32,058 nt of DNA from Streptomyces lushanensis (GCF_001700515.1 NZ_MAUD01000067.1:1-32058), one strand, 5' to 3'. Shown: positions 1 to 8,083, counted from the stretch's first letter. Numbers and translations: made by a program. Notes: generated from the sequence alone by a model not told the origin.

Positions 1-318
1 CCTGCGCCTGGCCGTGGCGAACAGCAGGGCGGCGCCGATGGCGAGGACCGTCGTGCCGCCGATCGCGAGATACGGGGTGGCGCCGGAGCCACCGGTCTCG
101 GCGAGGTTCTGCTGTCCGGTGACCGGCTGCTCCGTGGCGGGCCGCTCGGCGGGGGATTGCTCGTCGGCGGCGCCGACGGCCTTCGTCTCCGGGGAGTTGG
201 TGTCGCCGTAGGCCTCGGCGGCGGTGTCGGCGGTGTCCGTGTCGGCGGGAGTGGCCAGGAAGGTGACGGCCAGCAACAGCGCGGTCAGTGGTCCGAACGC
301 GCGTTTCCAGGGCAGCAT
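1..318 (-). CDS. LAXTG-anchored cell-wall protein (3' end outside window)
   Basis: The frame reads 106 codons from an ATG at 318 and leaves the window without a stop. A signal peptide is visible: positive start (MLPWKRAF), hydrophobic core at residues 10-22. Residues 25-70 are a short, polar Asp/Thr/Glu/Pro-rich mature part. Residues 72-76 are LAETG, followed by a hydrophobic stretch (83-101) and Arg residues at 104-106, which together form a sortase cell-wall sorting signal. LAXTG is the motif known for Streptomyces class E sortases. The chain should end within a few codons past the edge, so it would be only about 110 residues, and its mature part looks like a spacer with no domain. AAGGAG lies 8 nt before the ATG. 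It follows the SOS operon on the same strand, separated by a strong hairpin. Function unknown. Confidence 0.8.
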   Translation of the reverse strand, partial: MLPWKRAFGPLTALLLAVTFLATPADTDTADTAAEAYGDTNSPETKAVGAADEQSPAERPATEQPVTGQQNLAETGGSGATPYLAIGGTTVLAIGAALLFATARRR

Positions 319-400
319 CGTGCGATCTCCTTGCGGCTCAAGGGAAATGGCGATGTCTTCAGCCCTGTGGCCCGGACCACAAAGATGGTGGCGCTGAGCC

Positions 401-447
401 AAGTTACGCACGGGTAAAGCGGGGAAGGGAAGTTACGCGTCGGTAAA
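401..447. promoter_or_regulatory. Paired TTAC-N6-GTAA dyads upstream of the LAXTG gene
   Basis: Two 18-nt elements start at 401 and 430 and match at 15 of 18 positions. On the minus strand each has the core TTAC-N6-GTAA. Their 29-bp spacing is close to three helical turns, which would suit cooperative binding. They lie 83-129 bp upstream of the LAXTG gene start. The second covers the stop codon of the ImuB-like gene (433-435). The binding protein is unknown. Similar TTAC/GTAA dyads are used by several TetR/MarR-type repressors, but assigning one here would be a guess. Confidence 0.4.
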
Positions 448-1719
448 AACTCCTGGGCGCCGGAGGCCGTACGCCCCGCCGCCCTGACCGTGGTGACGGT
501 CGCCGGCCAGGGCGGCGGGGCGTACGGCCTCCGGCCCGAAGCGGCGGCGGGCCCGGTCCGCGGCGGCCTCGGCCGCGCGGGCGCGGTCGTCGCCGGGATC
601 CAGGGAGAGCTGGCGGTACGCGCCGCGGGCCGGCAGCAGGCCGTCGGCGCGGATCACGAAGGCACGGACCCTCGCCCGCTGCAGTCCGAGGGCGGCGAGC
701 AGGTCCAGGGCGGCCGTGACGAGGGCGGGCGAGTGATCGGTGGGTTCCGTCAGCGGACGCGTACGCGTGGTGGAGCCGCCGTCGGCGTACCGCACCGTCA
801 GGGTGAGGCGCCGGGCGACCTGGCCCTCACCGCGCAGACACTGACCGATCCGGTCGGCGAGTCCCAGAACGGCGCGGTGATGCCACACCGGATCGAGACA
901 GTCCCGGTCGAGCACGAGATCGGCGACCAGACCCTGTCCGGTCGGTCGTCGTGGATCGGCCCGGGGCGGCCGGTGGAGGGGGTACCCCCCGTGCCGTTCG
1001 GGCCACGGGGAAGCATCGCGAGGCGGGGCATCGGCGTTGTCGATGGACCGGATGTACCCGGGCGACCCCGGCCCCGGCCCCGACAACACCCCCGCCTCCG
1101 GTCCCGACAGCATGGCGAGGTGCCGTGCCGGACGTTCCGGGTCCACGGGGATCGGCCGGACAGGGCCCGGACGTACCGCCCGCTCCGGCGGCACGACCGG
1201 GCGGGGGTCGTGGCCGCGGGCCCGCTCGGCGAGCAAGCGGGCCCGGCCGGCGCCGAGAAGGCGTTGCAGGGTCTCCGCGGGGAGGTCGGCGACCTGGCCG
1301 ATGGTGTGCAGACCGTACCGGCCGAGCACGGCCGCCGTCGTACGGCCGGTCCCGGGCAGCGCGGCGACCGGCCGGGGACGCAGCCAGGCGGCGGCCTCCC
1401 CGGCGGGGACCCATGTGGTCTGTCCCGGCGCGGACTCGTCGGCCGCCATGGTGGCCACCATGCGGTTGTCCGCGAGCCCGGCGCTGCTCTCGACGCCGTA
1501 CAGGCCCATCAGCCTGAGCTTCGCCGTCCCGACCAGTTCCCGCGGCCCGCGGCCGAAGTATCTGAGCGCCGAGGTCAGATCGAGCTGGACGGCATCGGGC
1601 GCCACCGCCCGGACGTGCGGGGTGATGCCGGTCAGGAGATCCAGCGCGTCCGCGTACCGGTCGTCGTCCCGTACGGCGTGCAGGCGCAGGTGCGCGATGT
1701 ACCGCGGACGGGACGTCAT
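433..1719 (-). CDS. ImuB-like catalytically degenerate Y-family polymerase
   Basis: Y-family polymerase homologue, 428 residues, which probably works as the non-catalytic partner of the DnaE2-type polymerase encoded just upstream. The ATG at 1719 overlaps the dnaE2 stop as ATGA, so translation is likely coupled. The Y-family body is recognisable: palm/fingers with LADNRMVATMAA (82-93), a helix-hairpin-helix region (RPRPVAALPGTGRTTAAVLG, 114-133), and a C-terminal little-finger part (about 263-400, ending VRPAALAG). The catalytic acidic motifs are absent: the N-terminus lacks the DxDxFF motif, and the usual S-x-D-E site is replaced by QLDLTSALRYF (45-55). This is how ImuB differs from DinB. 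Oddities: about 70 extra residues (roughly 190-262) in the thumb/little-finger linker, and a tail after residue 400 that reads through a hairpin. It could also be annotated simply as a DNA polymerase Y-family protein. Confidence 0.85.
   Translation of the reverse strand: MTSRPRYIAHLRLHAVRDDDRYADALDLLTGITPHVRAVAPDAVQLDLTSALRYFGRGPRELVGTAKLRLMGLYGVESSAGLADNRMVATMAADESAPGQTTWVPAGEAAAWLRPRPVAALPGTGRTTAAVLGRYGLHTIGQVADLPAETLQRLLGAGRARLLAERARGHDPRPVVPPERAVRPGPVRPIPVDPERPARHLAMLSGPEAGVLSGPGPGSPGYIRSIDNADAPPRDASPWPERHGGYPLHRPPRADPRRPTGQGLVADLVLDRDCLDPVWHHRAVLGLADRIGQCLRGEGQVARRLTLTVRYADGGSTTRTRPLTEPTDHSPALVTAALDLLAALGLQRARVRAFVIRADGLLPARGAYRQLSLDPGDDRARAAEAAADRARRRFGPEAVRPAALAGDRHHGQGGGAYGLRRPGVFTDA
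459..535 (-). terminator. 28-bp inverted repeat inside the 3' end of the ImuB-like gene
   Basis: Positions 459-486 and 508-535 are perfect 28-bp inverted copies. The 21-nt spacer contains a smaller stem (GACCGT/ACGGTC). On the minus strand the stem is followed by AGGAGTTTTTACC, so there is a five-T run about 8 nt beyond it, as in an intrinsic terminator. The hairpin lies within the open frame: the upstream arm encodes the normal end of the protein and the downstream arm encodes the extra tail, about 8 codons before the stop at 433. It should separate the SOS operon from the LAXTG gene. Confidence 0.75.
978..1010. repeat. Nested palindromes (REP-like) within the linker insertion
   Basis: Positions 978-989 are a perfect 12-bp palindrome (GGGGGTACCCCC). 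It overlaps a hairpin at 987-1010 with arms CCCCGTG/CACGGGG and an inner CCG/CGG stem. The element lies in the segment coding for the extra linker of the ImuB-like protein and keeps the frame open. Similar GGTACC-centred palindromes occur as dispersed repeats in Streptomyces intergenic DNA. That this is such an element inserted in frame is inference. Confidence 0.5.
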
Positions 1720-4700
1720 CCCGCGCTCCCCGGGCTGCGGTGGCCGAGCTTCCTCAGGTCGGCCGAACGGCTGCCGGGCGGTTGCAGATCGGCATACGGA
1801 TGCAGCAGGGCGCCCGTCGTCCCGTTGGTCAGAGTGCGTCCACCGGCCGGAGCGCGCCCGTCGTCCGAAACACCCCCCGGCTGCGCGGGAGTCGGTCGCG
1901 GACGGTCCGCCCCGAGCAGGGCGAGAGCGGCCTCCGGGCCGTGGTCGCGGCGGGCGGCGGCGATCCGGTCCAGGTCCCAGGCCATGGCGCCGACGACCGT
2001 ACGCCGGGTACCGCGCACCTGTACCGTGCCGCGGACCAGCAGCAGCCCGCTGTGGAAGACGGTGTACGCGCAGGCGGGGTGGGAGTCCTCGAAGAACGCC
2101 AGGTCGACCAGGCCGGAGCCGTCCTCCAGGGTGACGAAGATGACGCGCTTGCCGCTGGCGATCGGCGGGGTCTGGGTGGCCGACCGTACCCCGGCGACCA
2201 GCACCCGCTGTCCCTCCCGCAGACCCGCGAGATGCGCCGCGTCGGTCGCGCCGATCTCCCGCAGCAGCCGGTGGTGATACTCCATCAGATGCCGTGACAC
2301 ATCGATACCGAGCGTGTGCAGTTCCGCGCCCAGGATGTCGCGCCCGGTCATCTCCGGCAGACCGCTCGGCCCGGCGCCGCCGACCGCGTCCGCCCGCAGC
2401 GGCAGCTGGCCCTCGCCCGCGGACCGGGCACGGGACTGCCGGTGGAGTTCGGCGATCTGGAGCAGCAGGTCCCGCCGGGTGAGCCGTCCGTCGTGCAGCG
2501 CGCCCAGGGCCCCGATCTCCGCGAGCTGTTCGGCGACCGGCCGGCTGGGGCGGGCGCGCTGCCAGAAGTCCGACAGGGACTCGTACGGCTGCCCCGCCTC
2601 GATACGCGCGCACTCGTCCGCGCTGACGCCGCGCACCCCGGACAGGGCGAGCCGTACTCCCCAGCACTCCCCACCGGCCTGCTCCCCGCCGGTCCGCTCC
2701 ACGGTGTGCTTCGCCGTGGAGCGGTTGACGTCGACGGGCAGGACCGGGACACCGCGCCGGCGGGCGTCGGCGACGATGACCCGCTTGGGCCACATCCCCG
2801 GGTCGTGCTCCAGCAGCCCGGCCAGCAGAAAAGCCGGGTAATGAGCCTTCAGCCAGGCACTTTGCAGCGCGGGCACGGCGAAGGCGACCGCGTGCGCCCG
2901 GCAGAAGCCGTACGCGCCGAAGGCCTCGACGGTCTTCCACACCTCGTCCCGGACCGCCGCGCCGTACCCGCGGGCGCGTGCCTGGCGGTGGAACCAGTCC
3001 TTGATCCTGGGCAGCCGGTCCTGGTCACCGAGCGCCCGCCGGGCGAGCTCGGCCATCGCCCGGTCGCACCCGGTCAGCACATGCAGTGTCTCGATGACCT
3101 GCTCGTGCCAGATGGTCACGCCGTAGGTGTCGGCGAGCACCGGTTCGAGGTCCGGATGGGCGTAGTCCGGTCTGCCGCCATGACGTGCGGCGATGTACCG
3201 CTCGGGCATTCCGCCGGCGACCGGGCCCGGACGGAAGAGGCTGATGTCGGCGATGACGTCCTGCGGGTCACGGGGCCGCAGCCGCGACAGAAGATCCTGC
3301 TGGCCGGGCGATTCGAGCTGGAACAGCCCTATGGTCTGGCTCTCCTGGATGATCTTGAAGGCGAAGACGTCGTCGAGCGGCACCTGCCGTGGGTCGTCCA
3401 GGTCGATACGGTCGCCGGTCACCCGCTCGATCTCGGTGACCGCGTGGGCCATCGCGGACTGCATCCGTACGCCCAGGACGTCCAGCTTGATGTTGCCCAG
3501 GGCCTCGGTCTCCTCCTTGGCGGCCATCGCCATCGGGTAGTCGCCCTGGGGGGTGGGCTGCACCGGCAGCCGGTCCAGAAGCGTCGCGTCGCTGATGATC
3601 ACTCCGCAGGGATGCATGGCCATGCCGTGGACGAGCGAGTCGAGGCCCTCGGCGAGCTCCCACAGCGGCCCGTACCGCTCCGCCTCGGCCGCCAGTGACC
3701 GCAGCTCGGGAAGTTCGGCGAGCGCGCCGGTGATGTCCGACGCCCGCAGATGCGGGAAGCTCTTGGCGATCCGGTCGATGTCCGCCGGCGCGATCCCGAG
3801 GGCGAGGCCGGTGTCCCGCAGGGCCCGGCGGGCCCGGTAGGTCTCGGGCATCGCGATGACCGCCACCCGCTCCTTGCCGAACCGGTCGAAGATCGCGTCG
3901 TAGCACTCCAGTCTCCTGGCGGACTCCACGTCGATGTCGATGTCCGGGAGCAGCGCCCGCCGCACGCTCAGAAAGCGTTCGAACAGCAGGCGGTGATCAA
4001 GCGGATCGGCCGTGGCGATGCCCAGCGCGTGGCAGACCATCGATCCCGCGCCCGAGCCACGGGCCGCGACCCGGATGCCCAGCTCCCTGATGTCGCTCAC
4101 GACCTGGCCGACGGCGAGGAAGTACGGGTCGTAGCGCAGCCGGGAGATCACCGCGAGCTCTTCGTCCAGCCGGTCGAGCGCGGCGCCGTCGCGGTCCAGA
4201 CCGCGCCGGACCAGGCCGGCCTCGCACCGCCGGCGCAGCAGCCGCGCCGAGCCGTCCGCGCCGGGCCCGGCGCCGAGCACCGCCGCCTCCGGGAAGTGCG
4301 GTGTGCCCAGACCGAGGTCGGCCACGGGATCGACGGTGCACGCGGCAGCCGTGGCGGCGGTGTCCGCCAGCAGCCGGTCCGCCCGCCGGGCGTCCGCTCC
4401 GGCGCATTCCGCGATCTCTCGCGCGATGCCGGCCATCGCTCCTTCGTCCTTGAGCCAGCGCTGCCCGCTGTCCAGCCGGCGCCGGTCGACGGGTCGCAGC
4501 AGCCGCGCGGCGTCCAGGACGTCGGCGAGCCGGTGCTGGCCGGGGTCGGCGTAGCGGACGGCGTTGGAGAGCACGGCGGTGGTGCGGGTACGGTCGGCCA
4601 GCGCCAGGGTCCGGGCGGCGAGCCGCAGCGAGCCCGGCCCGGTGCCGGAGCGCCCGTGCAGGACGGTCTCCAGCCGGACCCCGTCGCCGAAGATCTCCCG

Positions 4701-5222
4701 CCACGGCGCCAGCAGCCTCACCGCGGCGTCCTCCCGCCCGGCCGCCAGCGCCCGTACCGGCTCCGAGAGCGGTCCGAGCAGCACGGTCAGTCCGGCGCCG
4801 CCGTACTCGCGCAGCGCCTCCCACGGCACCACCACCGGTGCCGCGCCGGCCGCGGTGCCGGCGTGCGCGGCCGATGTGATGCGGCACAGCCGTGCCCATC
4901 CGGCCCGGTCCCGCGCGAGCAGCACGAACCGCAGCGGCGGCTCGACGACATGCGCGCCGCCGCGCGCCGGGGTGCGGCGGCGCACCGCCGGAGGCGGCGG
5001 CTCGACGGCCTCCACCGCCAGATCGACACCGAGGACGGGCCGGACACCGGCCTCGGCGCAGGCCCGCACGAACCGCACGGCACCCGTGACCGTGTCCCGG
5101 TCGGTGAGCGCGAGCGCCGTCATACCGCGCTCGGCCGCCCGCCGTACGAGCTGCTCGGGATGGGCCGCGCCGTAGCGGGCGGAGTAACCGGACGCGACGT
5201 GCAGATGGGCGTGGCCCGCCAT
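1716..5222 (-). CDS. dnaE2: DnaE2-type error-prone DNA polymerase III alpha subunit
   Basis: C-family polymerase of 1168 residues, used for mutagenic translesion synthesis in the DnaE2/ImuB system. Order of parts: an N-terminal PHP domain starting HAHLHVASGYS, with the second motif degenerate (LTDRD instead of LTDHD); a palm with catalytic aspartates in PDIDID (426-431) and a third in IKLDVLG (D581); fingers and helix-hairpin-helix region; and a C-terminal OB fold (about 1020-1100) with RVIFVTLEDGSGLVDLAFF. The region after about residue 1120 is a low-complexity Pro/Gly tail. The ATG at 5222 has GGAGGT 5 nt upstream. Its TGA overlaps the ATG of the ImuB-like gene. A LexA-type box lies 53 bp upstream. 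No imuA'-like gene is adjacent. DnaE2 rather than DnaE1 is favoured by the length, the pairing with the ImuB-like gene and the SOS box. Confidence 0.92.
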   Translation of the reverse strand: MAGHAHLHVASGYSARYGAAHPEQLVRRAAERGMTALALTDRDTVTGAVRFVRACAEAGVRPVLGVDLAVEAVEPPPPAVRRRTPARGGAHVVEPPLRFVLLARDRAGWARLCRITSAAHAGTAAGAAPVVVPWEALREYGGAGLTVLLGPLSEPVRALAAGREDAAVRLLAPWREIFGDGVRLETVLHGRSGTGPGSLRLAARTLALADRTRTTAVLSNAVRYADPGQHRLADVLDAARLLRPVDRRRLDSGQRWLKDEGAMAGIAREIAECAGADARRADRLLADTAATAAACTVDPVADLGLGTPHFPEAAVLGAGPGADGSARLLRRRCEAGLVRRGLDRDGAALDRLDEELAVISRLRYDPYFLAVGQVVSDIRELGIRVAARGSGAGSMVCHALGIATADPLDHRLLFERFLSVRRALLPDIDIDVESARRLECYDAIFDRFGKERVAVIAMPETYRARRALRDTGLALGIAPADIDRIAKSFPHLRASDITGALAELPELRSLAAEAERYGPLWELAEGLDSLVHGMAMHPCGVIISDATLLDRLPVQPTPQGDYPMAMAAKEETEALGNIKLDVLGVRMQSAMAHAVTEIERVTGDRIDLDDPRQVPLDDVFAFKIIQESQTIGLFQLESPGQQDLLSRLRPRDPQDVIADISLFRPGPVAGGMPERYIAARHGGRPDYAHPDLEPVLADTYGVTIWHEQVIETLHVLTGCDRAMAELARRALGDQDRLPRIKDWFHRQARARGYGAAVRDEVWKTVEAFGAYGFCRAHAVAFAVPALQSAWLKAHYPAFLLAGLLEHDPGMWPKRVIVADARRRGVPVLPVDVNRSTAKHTVERTGGEQAGGECWGVRLALSGVRGVSADECARIEAGQPYESLSDFWQRARPSRPVAEQLAEIGALGALHDGRLTRRDLLLQIAELHRQSRARSAGEGQLPLRADAVGGAGPSGLPEMTGRDILGAELHTLGIDVSRHLMEYHHRLLREIGATDAAHLAGLREGQRVLVAGVRSATQTPPIASGKRVIFVTLEDGSGLVDLAFFEDSHPACAYTVFHSGLLLVRGTVQVRGTRRTVVGAMAWDLDRIAAARRDHGPEAALALLGADRPRPTPAQPGGVSDDGRAPAGGRTLTNGTTGALLHPYADLQPPGSRSADLRKLGHRSPGSAG

Positions 5223-5546
5223 GTCGCACCTCCATCACTCCACCCCATTTTCAGCCATTCACCCGATATCTCCATCGGACATCAGTTCGATTACCATAAC
5301 CCCATCATCCCCGGTCAGCGCCCCGGCCAGTGCCCTGGTCGCACACACGGCCGCCTCCGTTCGACTCGCAACGACCGGCCGGAAACAGACACTCTCCGCC
5401 ACCTCTACGGCCTGGCACCGAAGTTGGGACCGACCGCTCCCCGAGGGGGTCGTGTCCGTTCGCAGCGATGACGTTCGTCACCCCGGGCCGTGGGGCCGTC
5501 GCCCCGGGCCGTACGCCGCGCGCGGTGCCACGTACATCCACGCGCA
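5223..5546. other. Intergenic region: dnaE2 promoter side
   Basis: This 324-bp stretch between the dnaE2 start and the protease terminator holds the SOS box and putative -10 of dnaE2 near its left end. The rest (about 5310-5546) is GC-rich and I see no convincing gene. An 80-codon minus-strand frame (5305-5547) begins in the terminator flank and shows no domain or ribosome site, so I treat it as chance. Confidence 0.5.
5275..5298 (-). promoter_or_regulatory. LexA/SOS box and putative -10 for dnaE2
   Basis: Positions 5275-5290 read TCGGACATCAGTTCGA, which differs by one base from the actinobacterial/Bacillus-type LexA consensus TCGAAC-N4-GTTCGA. On the minus strand TATGGT (5293-5298) is a plausible -10, which would place the box across the transcription start, where LexA would block initiation. 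The ATG of dnaE2 is 53 bp downstream of the box. The match is visible directly; LexA control is inferred from the consensus and from the known SOS regulation of dnaE2/imuB cassettes. Confidence 0.8.
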
Positions 5547-5592
5547 ACCCGAAGGGCCCGGACCACCACGGGGTGGTCCGGGCCCTTCGGGT
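5547..5592 (-). terminator. Strong hairpin terminator after the S1 protease gene
   Basis: A perfect 21-bp stem (5547-5567 with 5572-5592) has a 4-nt loop (ACGG) and lies 15 bp beyond the protease stop. There is no T run, which is common for Streptomyces terminators. Confidence 0.85.
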
Positions 5593-5606
5593 GGGCTCGC
5601 GAGGTA

Positions 5607-6689
5607 TCAGCCGATCTGGGCACCGAACACGGCGAGTGCCTCCGTCACCGGCTGGAAGAAGGTCACACCGCCCGAGGAGCAGTCGCCGCTGCCGCCCGAG
5701 GTCAGTCCGAGCGCGGTGTCGCCCGCGAAGAGCGAGCCGCCGCTGTCGCCCGGCTCCGCGCAGACCGAGGTCTGGATCAGACCGTTGACGATGTCACCGT
5801 TGCCGTAGTTCACGGTGGCGTCGAGTCCGGTGACCTGTCCGTCGTGCACCTGCGTGGTGGAGCCGCTGCGGGTCACCTGCTGGCCGACCGTCGGGTCGGC
5901 CGCGCCGGTGATCGGCCGGCTGGAGCCGTCGTAGAGGTTGACCTCGCTCGGATGCGCGACCTCCGCGGTGTACCTGACCAGGCCGTAGTCGTCGTCCGGG
6001 AAGCTGGACCCCTCGTTCGTCCCGATCACGGTGCCCTGCGCGTCGGACCAGGTCTGGATGGCCTCCGTGCAGTGCCCGGCGGTCAGGAAGTACGGCGCGC
6101 CGTCCTTGACCACGTTGAAGCCGAGCGAGCAGCGACCGCCGCCGCCCGTGATGGCGTCGCCGCCGGCGACGAAGGGGGTGAACTCCCCCGCCGTCCGCTT
6201 CAGTTCGGCCTTGCCGCCGAGCCCTTCCACCACACCGCTGAGCCGGTCCCACGCCTCGCCCCCGACCGTACGGTCGGCCGTGACGACCACCTTGTTGGTC
6301 ACCGGGTCGACCGACCAGGACGTGCCGGGCACGGCCGCCCGGTCCGCGAGTGCCTGCCGGGCGCTCCTCAGCTCGGCCAGGGAGTTCCGGACCACTCTGG
6401 CCCTGCCGCCGGCCCGGCGTACGGTCTCGGCCGCCCGCTCGTCGACGACATTCATCACCAGGGCCCCGGACTCGGCGTCGTAGTACGAACCGGCTGCGGC
6501 GGCGCCCAGATCCTCGCCGAGGACGGAAGCGAGATTTCCGGCCGCCTTGGCCGTGAGTGACTTGACCTCGAACGGGGGTGTTTCCTCACTGGCGTTCGCA
6601 GTCTGGAAGGTGATTCCCGCGACGACCAGTGCGATCACGGCACCGCCCGCCGCCGTCGCCCTTTTCCTCGATATGCGCCGGTGGTTCAA
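5607..6689 (-). CDS. Secreted S1-family (streptogrisin-like) serine protease
   Basis: Extracellular chymotrypsin-fold protease made as a pre-pro-enzyme of 360 residues. Residues 1-33 are a signal peptide with a hydrophobic core at 16-28. Residues about 38-170 are an alpha-lytic/streptogrisin-type propeptide that acts as a folding chaperone in this family. The mature enzyme probably begins near [19 protein letters not shown] (173-191). The triad is visible: H206 in LTAGHCT, D234 in [11 protein letters not shown]316 in GDSGGS. Two Cys pairs (187/207 and 310/337) match the conserved disulphides. The start is TTG at 6689, supported by AGGAGG 6 nt upstream; no in-frame ATG or GTG offers a better site. 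It is monocistronic with its own terminator. Streptogrisin D-like is my closest family guess. Substrate preference is not readable here. A second member lies at 18655-19563. Confidence 0.92.
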   Translation of the reverse strand: MNHRRISRKRATAAGGAVIALVVAGITFQTANASEETPPFEVKSLTAKAAGNLASVLGEDLGAAAAGSYYDAESGALVMNVVDERAAETVRRAGGRARVVRNSLAELRSARQALADRAAVPGTSWSVDPVTNKVVVTADRTVGGEAWDRLSGVVEGLGGKAELKRTAGEFTPFVAGGDAITGGGGRCSLGFNVVKDGAPYFLTAGHCTEAIQTWSDAQGTVIGTNEGSSFPDDDYGLVRYTAEVAHPSEVNLYDGSSRPITGAADPTVGQQVTRSGSTTQVHDGQVTGLDATVNYGNGDIVNGLIQTSVCAEPGDSGGSLFAGDTALGLTSGGSGDCSSGGVTFFQPVTEALAVFGAQIG

Positions 6690-7081
6690 TGTCGGCCTCC
6701 TGTGGGGGAACCGCGCCGGGGCATGTGGGGTGACCTGACACGGAGTAGGAGCCGCCCACTATTCCGAGATCGAACGGCCGTGCACAAGGCCGACTTCAGG
6801 ACGGGCGCACCACGGGCCGGCCGGGCGGACGGCCTGCCCGGCGACCGAGGTCAGGGAGTGTCCGTTCCGTTTGCGAACACTCGGTGCAACTGCCGTGTCA
6901 TCAGCGGGTGAGGACTAGTCCTGTCCTGAATCCATCCCCACCGGAGCGCGGATCGGCCTTATGCAATCGGCTGCGGCCCGGGACAATCAACATGAACCGG
7001 GCTCTTGTACAGCTCTTGTACGGAGGGCACAGCGCTGTGCCGAGGTCATGGCCGAGGCGCATATGACAAAGGGGGCGGGAG
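6690..7081. other. Divergent intergenic region between protease and hydrolase
   Basis: This 392-bp region separates divergent genes and must hold both promoters. I see no gene in it. It contains a perfect 12-bp palindrome AGGACTAGTCCT (6911-6922), an 11-bp-spaced direct repeat (GCTCTTGTAC at 7001 and 7012) and a perfect 16-bp palindrome (7026-7041). No clear -35/-10 pair stands out for the protease. Confidence 0.5.
7001..7041 (+). promoter_or_regulatory. Direct repeat and 16-bp palindrome upstream of the hydrolase
   Basis: GCTCTTGTAC occurs at 7001-7010 and again at 7012-7021, a spacing of one helical turn. It is followed by the perfect palindrome GGCACAGCGCTGTGCC at 7026-7041, whose right edge is 40 bp before the TTG start at 7082. 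Such a dyad next to a promoter is a good operator candidate for a dimeric regulator. No regulator gene is adjacent, so its identity is open. Confidence 0.45.
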
Positions 7082-7948
7082 TTGCGACGTCGGCTGCGCG
7101 TGGCGGACGGGCGGCATCTGATGGTGGAACGTCTGGGAGATCCGCGCGGCAGACCGGTCTTCCTGCTGCACGGCACACCGGGCAGCAGGCTGGGTCCCGC
7201 CCCGCGCGGCATGGTGCTGTATCAGCGGGGGATGCAGCTCATCGCCTACGACCGCCCGGGATACGGCGGTTCCGACCGGCTGGAGGGCCGCAGTGTGGCC
7301 GATGTGGTCCAGGACGTGGCGGCGATCGCCGACGCCCTCGGGCTCGAACGGTTCGCCGTCGCGGGCCGCTCGGGCGGCGCTCCGCACGCCCTGGCCTGCG
7401 CCGCGCTGATGCCCGACCGGGTGACCCGTACGGCGGCGCTGGTCACGCTCGCCCCGTGGGACGCCGACGGGCTCGACTGGTTCGAGGGCATGGCCGCCTC
7501 CAACGTCCTGGAGTACACCGCCGCGTCCAAGGACCCGGACGGCATGGCCGCGCGGTTCATCCCACGGGCGGACGCGATCAGGAAGGACCCGATGCGGCTG
7601 CTGGACGATCTGCGCAGAGAGCTGACGGACTCCGACCGCATGGTGGTCGCCGATGCCGGGGTCAGGACGATGCTGCTGCGCAACTACCAGGAGGGGCTGC
7701 GGGGTTCGGCGTACGGCTGGATCGACGACGCCATCGCCCTGTGCAGTCCGTGGGGTTTCGACCCCACCGGCATCCAGGGCCCGGTGCTGCTGTGGCACGG
7801 CGAGCAGGACGTCTTCTCGCCGGTCGGCCACGCCCGCTGGCTCGCCGAGCGGATCCCGAGCGCGACCGTCGTACTGGAGCCGGCCGCCGCGCACTTCGCC
7901 GCCCTCGACGCCCTTCCCCGGATCCTCACCTGGCTGCTGGAGGACTGA
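7082..7948 (+). CDS. Alpha/beta-hydrolase fold protein
   Basis: Cytoplasmic alpha/beta hydrolase of 288 residues with no signal peptide. The oxyanion motif HGTPGS is at 30-35, the nucleophile elbow GRSGG at 95-99 (S97), the acid D243 in HGEQDVF and the base H271 in AAAHFAA. The cap region (about 120-205) is helical. The family includes esterases, epoxide hydrolases, haloperoxidase-like enzymes and lactonases; the sequence does not tell which. The start is TTG at 7082 with AGGGGG 6 nt upstream; an in-frame stop at 7064 rules out anything earlier. GTG at 7100 is the alternative. It is a single gene ended by a bidirectional hairpin it shares with fxsT. A palindromic operator candidate suggests its own control, so a role in the fxs system is unlikely. 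Confidence 0.85.
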   Translation: MRRRLRVADGRHLMVERLGDPRGRPVFLLHGTPGSRLGPAPRGMVLYQRGMQLIAYDRPGYGGSDRLEGRSVADVVQDVAAIADALGLERFAVAGRSGGAPHALACAALMPDRVTRTAALVTLAPWDADGLDWFEGMAASNVLEYTAASKDPDGMAARFIPRADAIRKDPMRLLDDLRRELTDSDRMVVADAGVRTMLLRNYQEGLRGSAYGWIDDAIALCSPWGFDPTGIQGPVLLWHGEQDVFSPVGHARWLAERIPSATVVLEPAAAHFAALDALPRILTWLLED

Positions 7949-7979
7949 GCCCGCGACGGGCGGGAGGCAGGCCCGCCGC

Positions 7980-8014
7980 CGGGTGGTGCGGCCTCGTCCT
8001 GGCCGCACCACCCG
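7980..8014. terminator. Bidirectional terminator between hydrolase and fxsT
   Basis: A perfect 14-bp stem (7980-7993 with 8001-8014) with a 7-nt loop lies between convergent genes, 31 bp after the hydrolase stop and 69 bp after the fxsT stop. Confidence 0.75.
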
Positions 8015-8083
8015 CCGCACCCGCACCGTCCGCCGCAGCCGCACCCGCACCACCGCCGGGCCCGCCCGCACCGCCCGCCGCGC

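Noticed and set aside
433..2940. A single 835-residue protein for the whole minus-strand frame
   Set aside because: The part upstream of 1719 is antisense-frame noise over dnaE2; homology begins at MTSRPRYIAHLRLH and the ATGA overlap fits.
3750..5471. A 573-codon plus-strand frame opposite dnaE2
   Set aside because: Antisense of PHP and palm coding sequence; no recognisable fold.
5305..5547. An 80-codon minus-strand frame between dnaE2 and the protease
   Set aside because: No ribosome site or domain; it starts beside the terminator stem and spans the dnaE2 promoter region.
6869..6883. GTTCCGTTTGCGAAC as a second SOS box
   Set aside because: The half-sites point the wrong way (GTTC-N-GAAC instead of GAAC-N4-GTTC).
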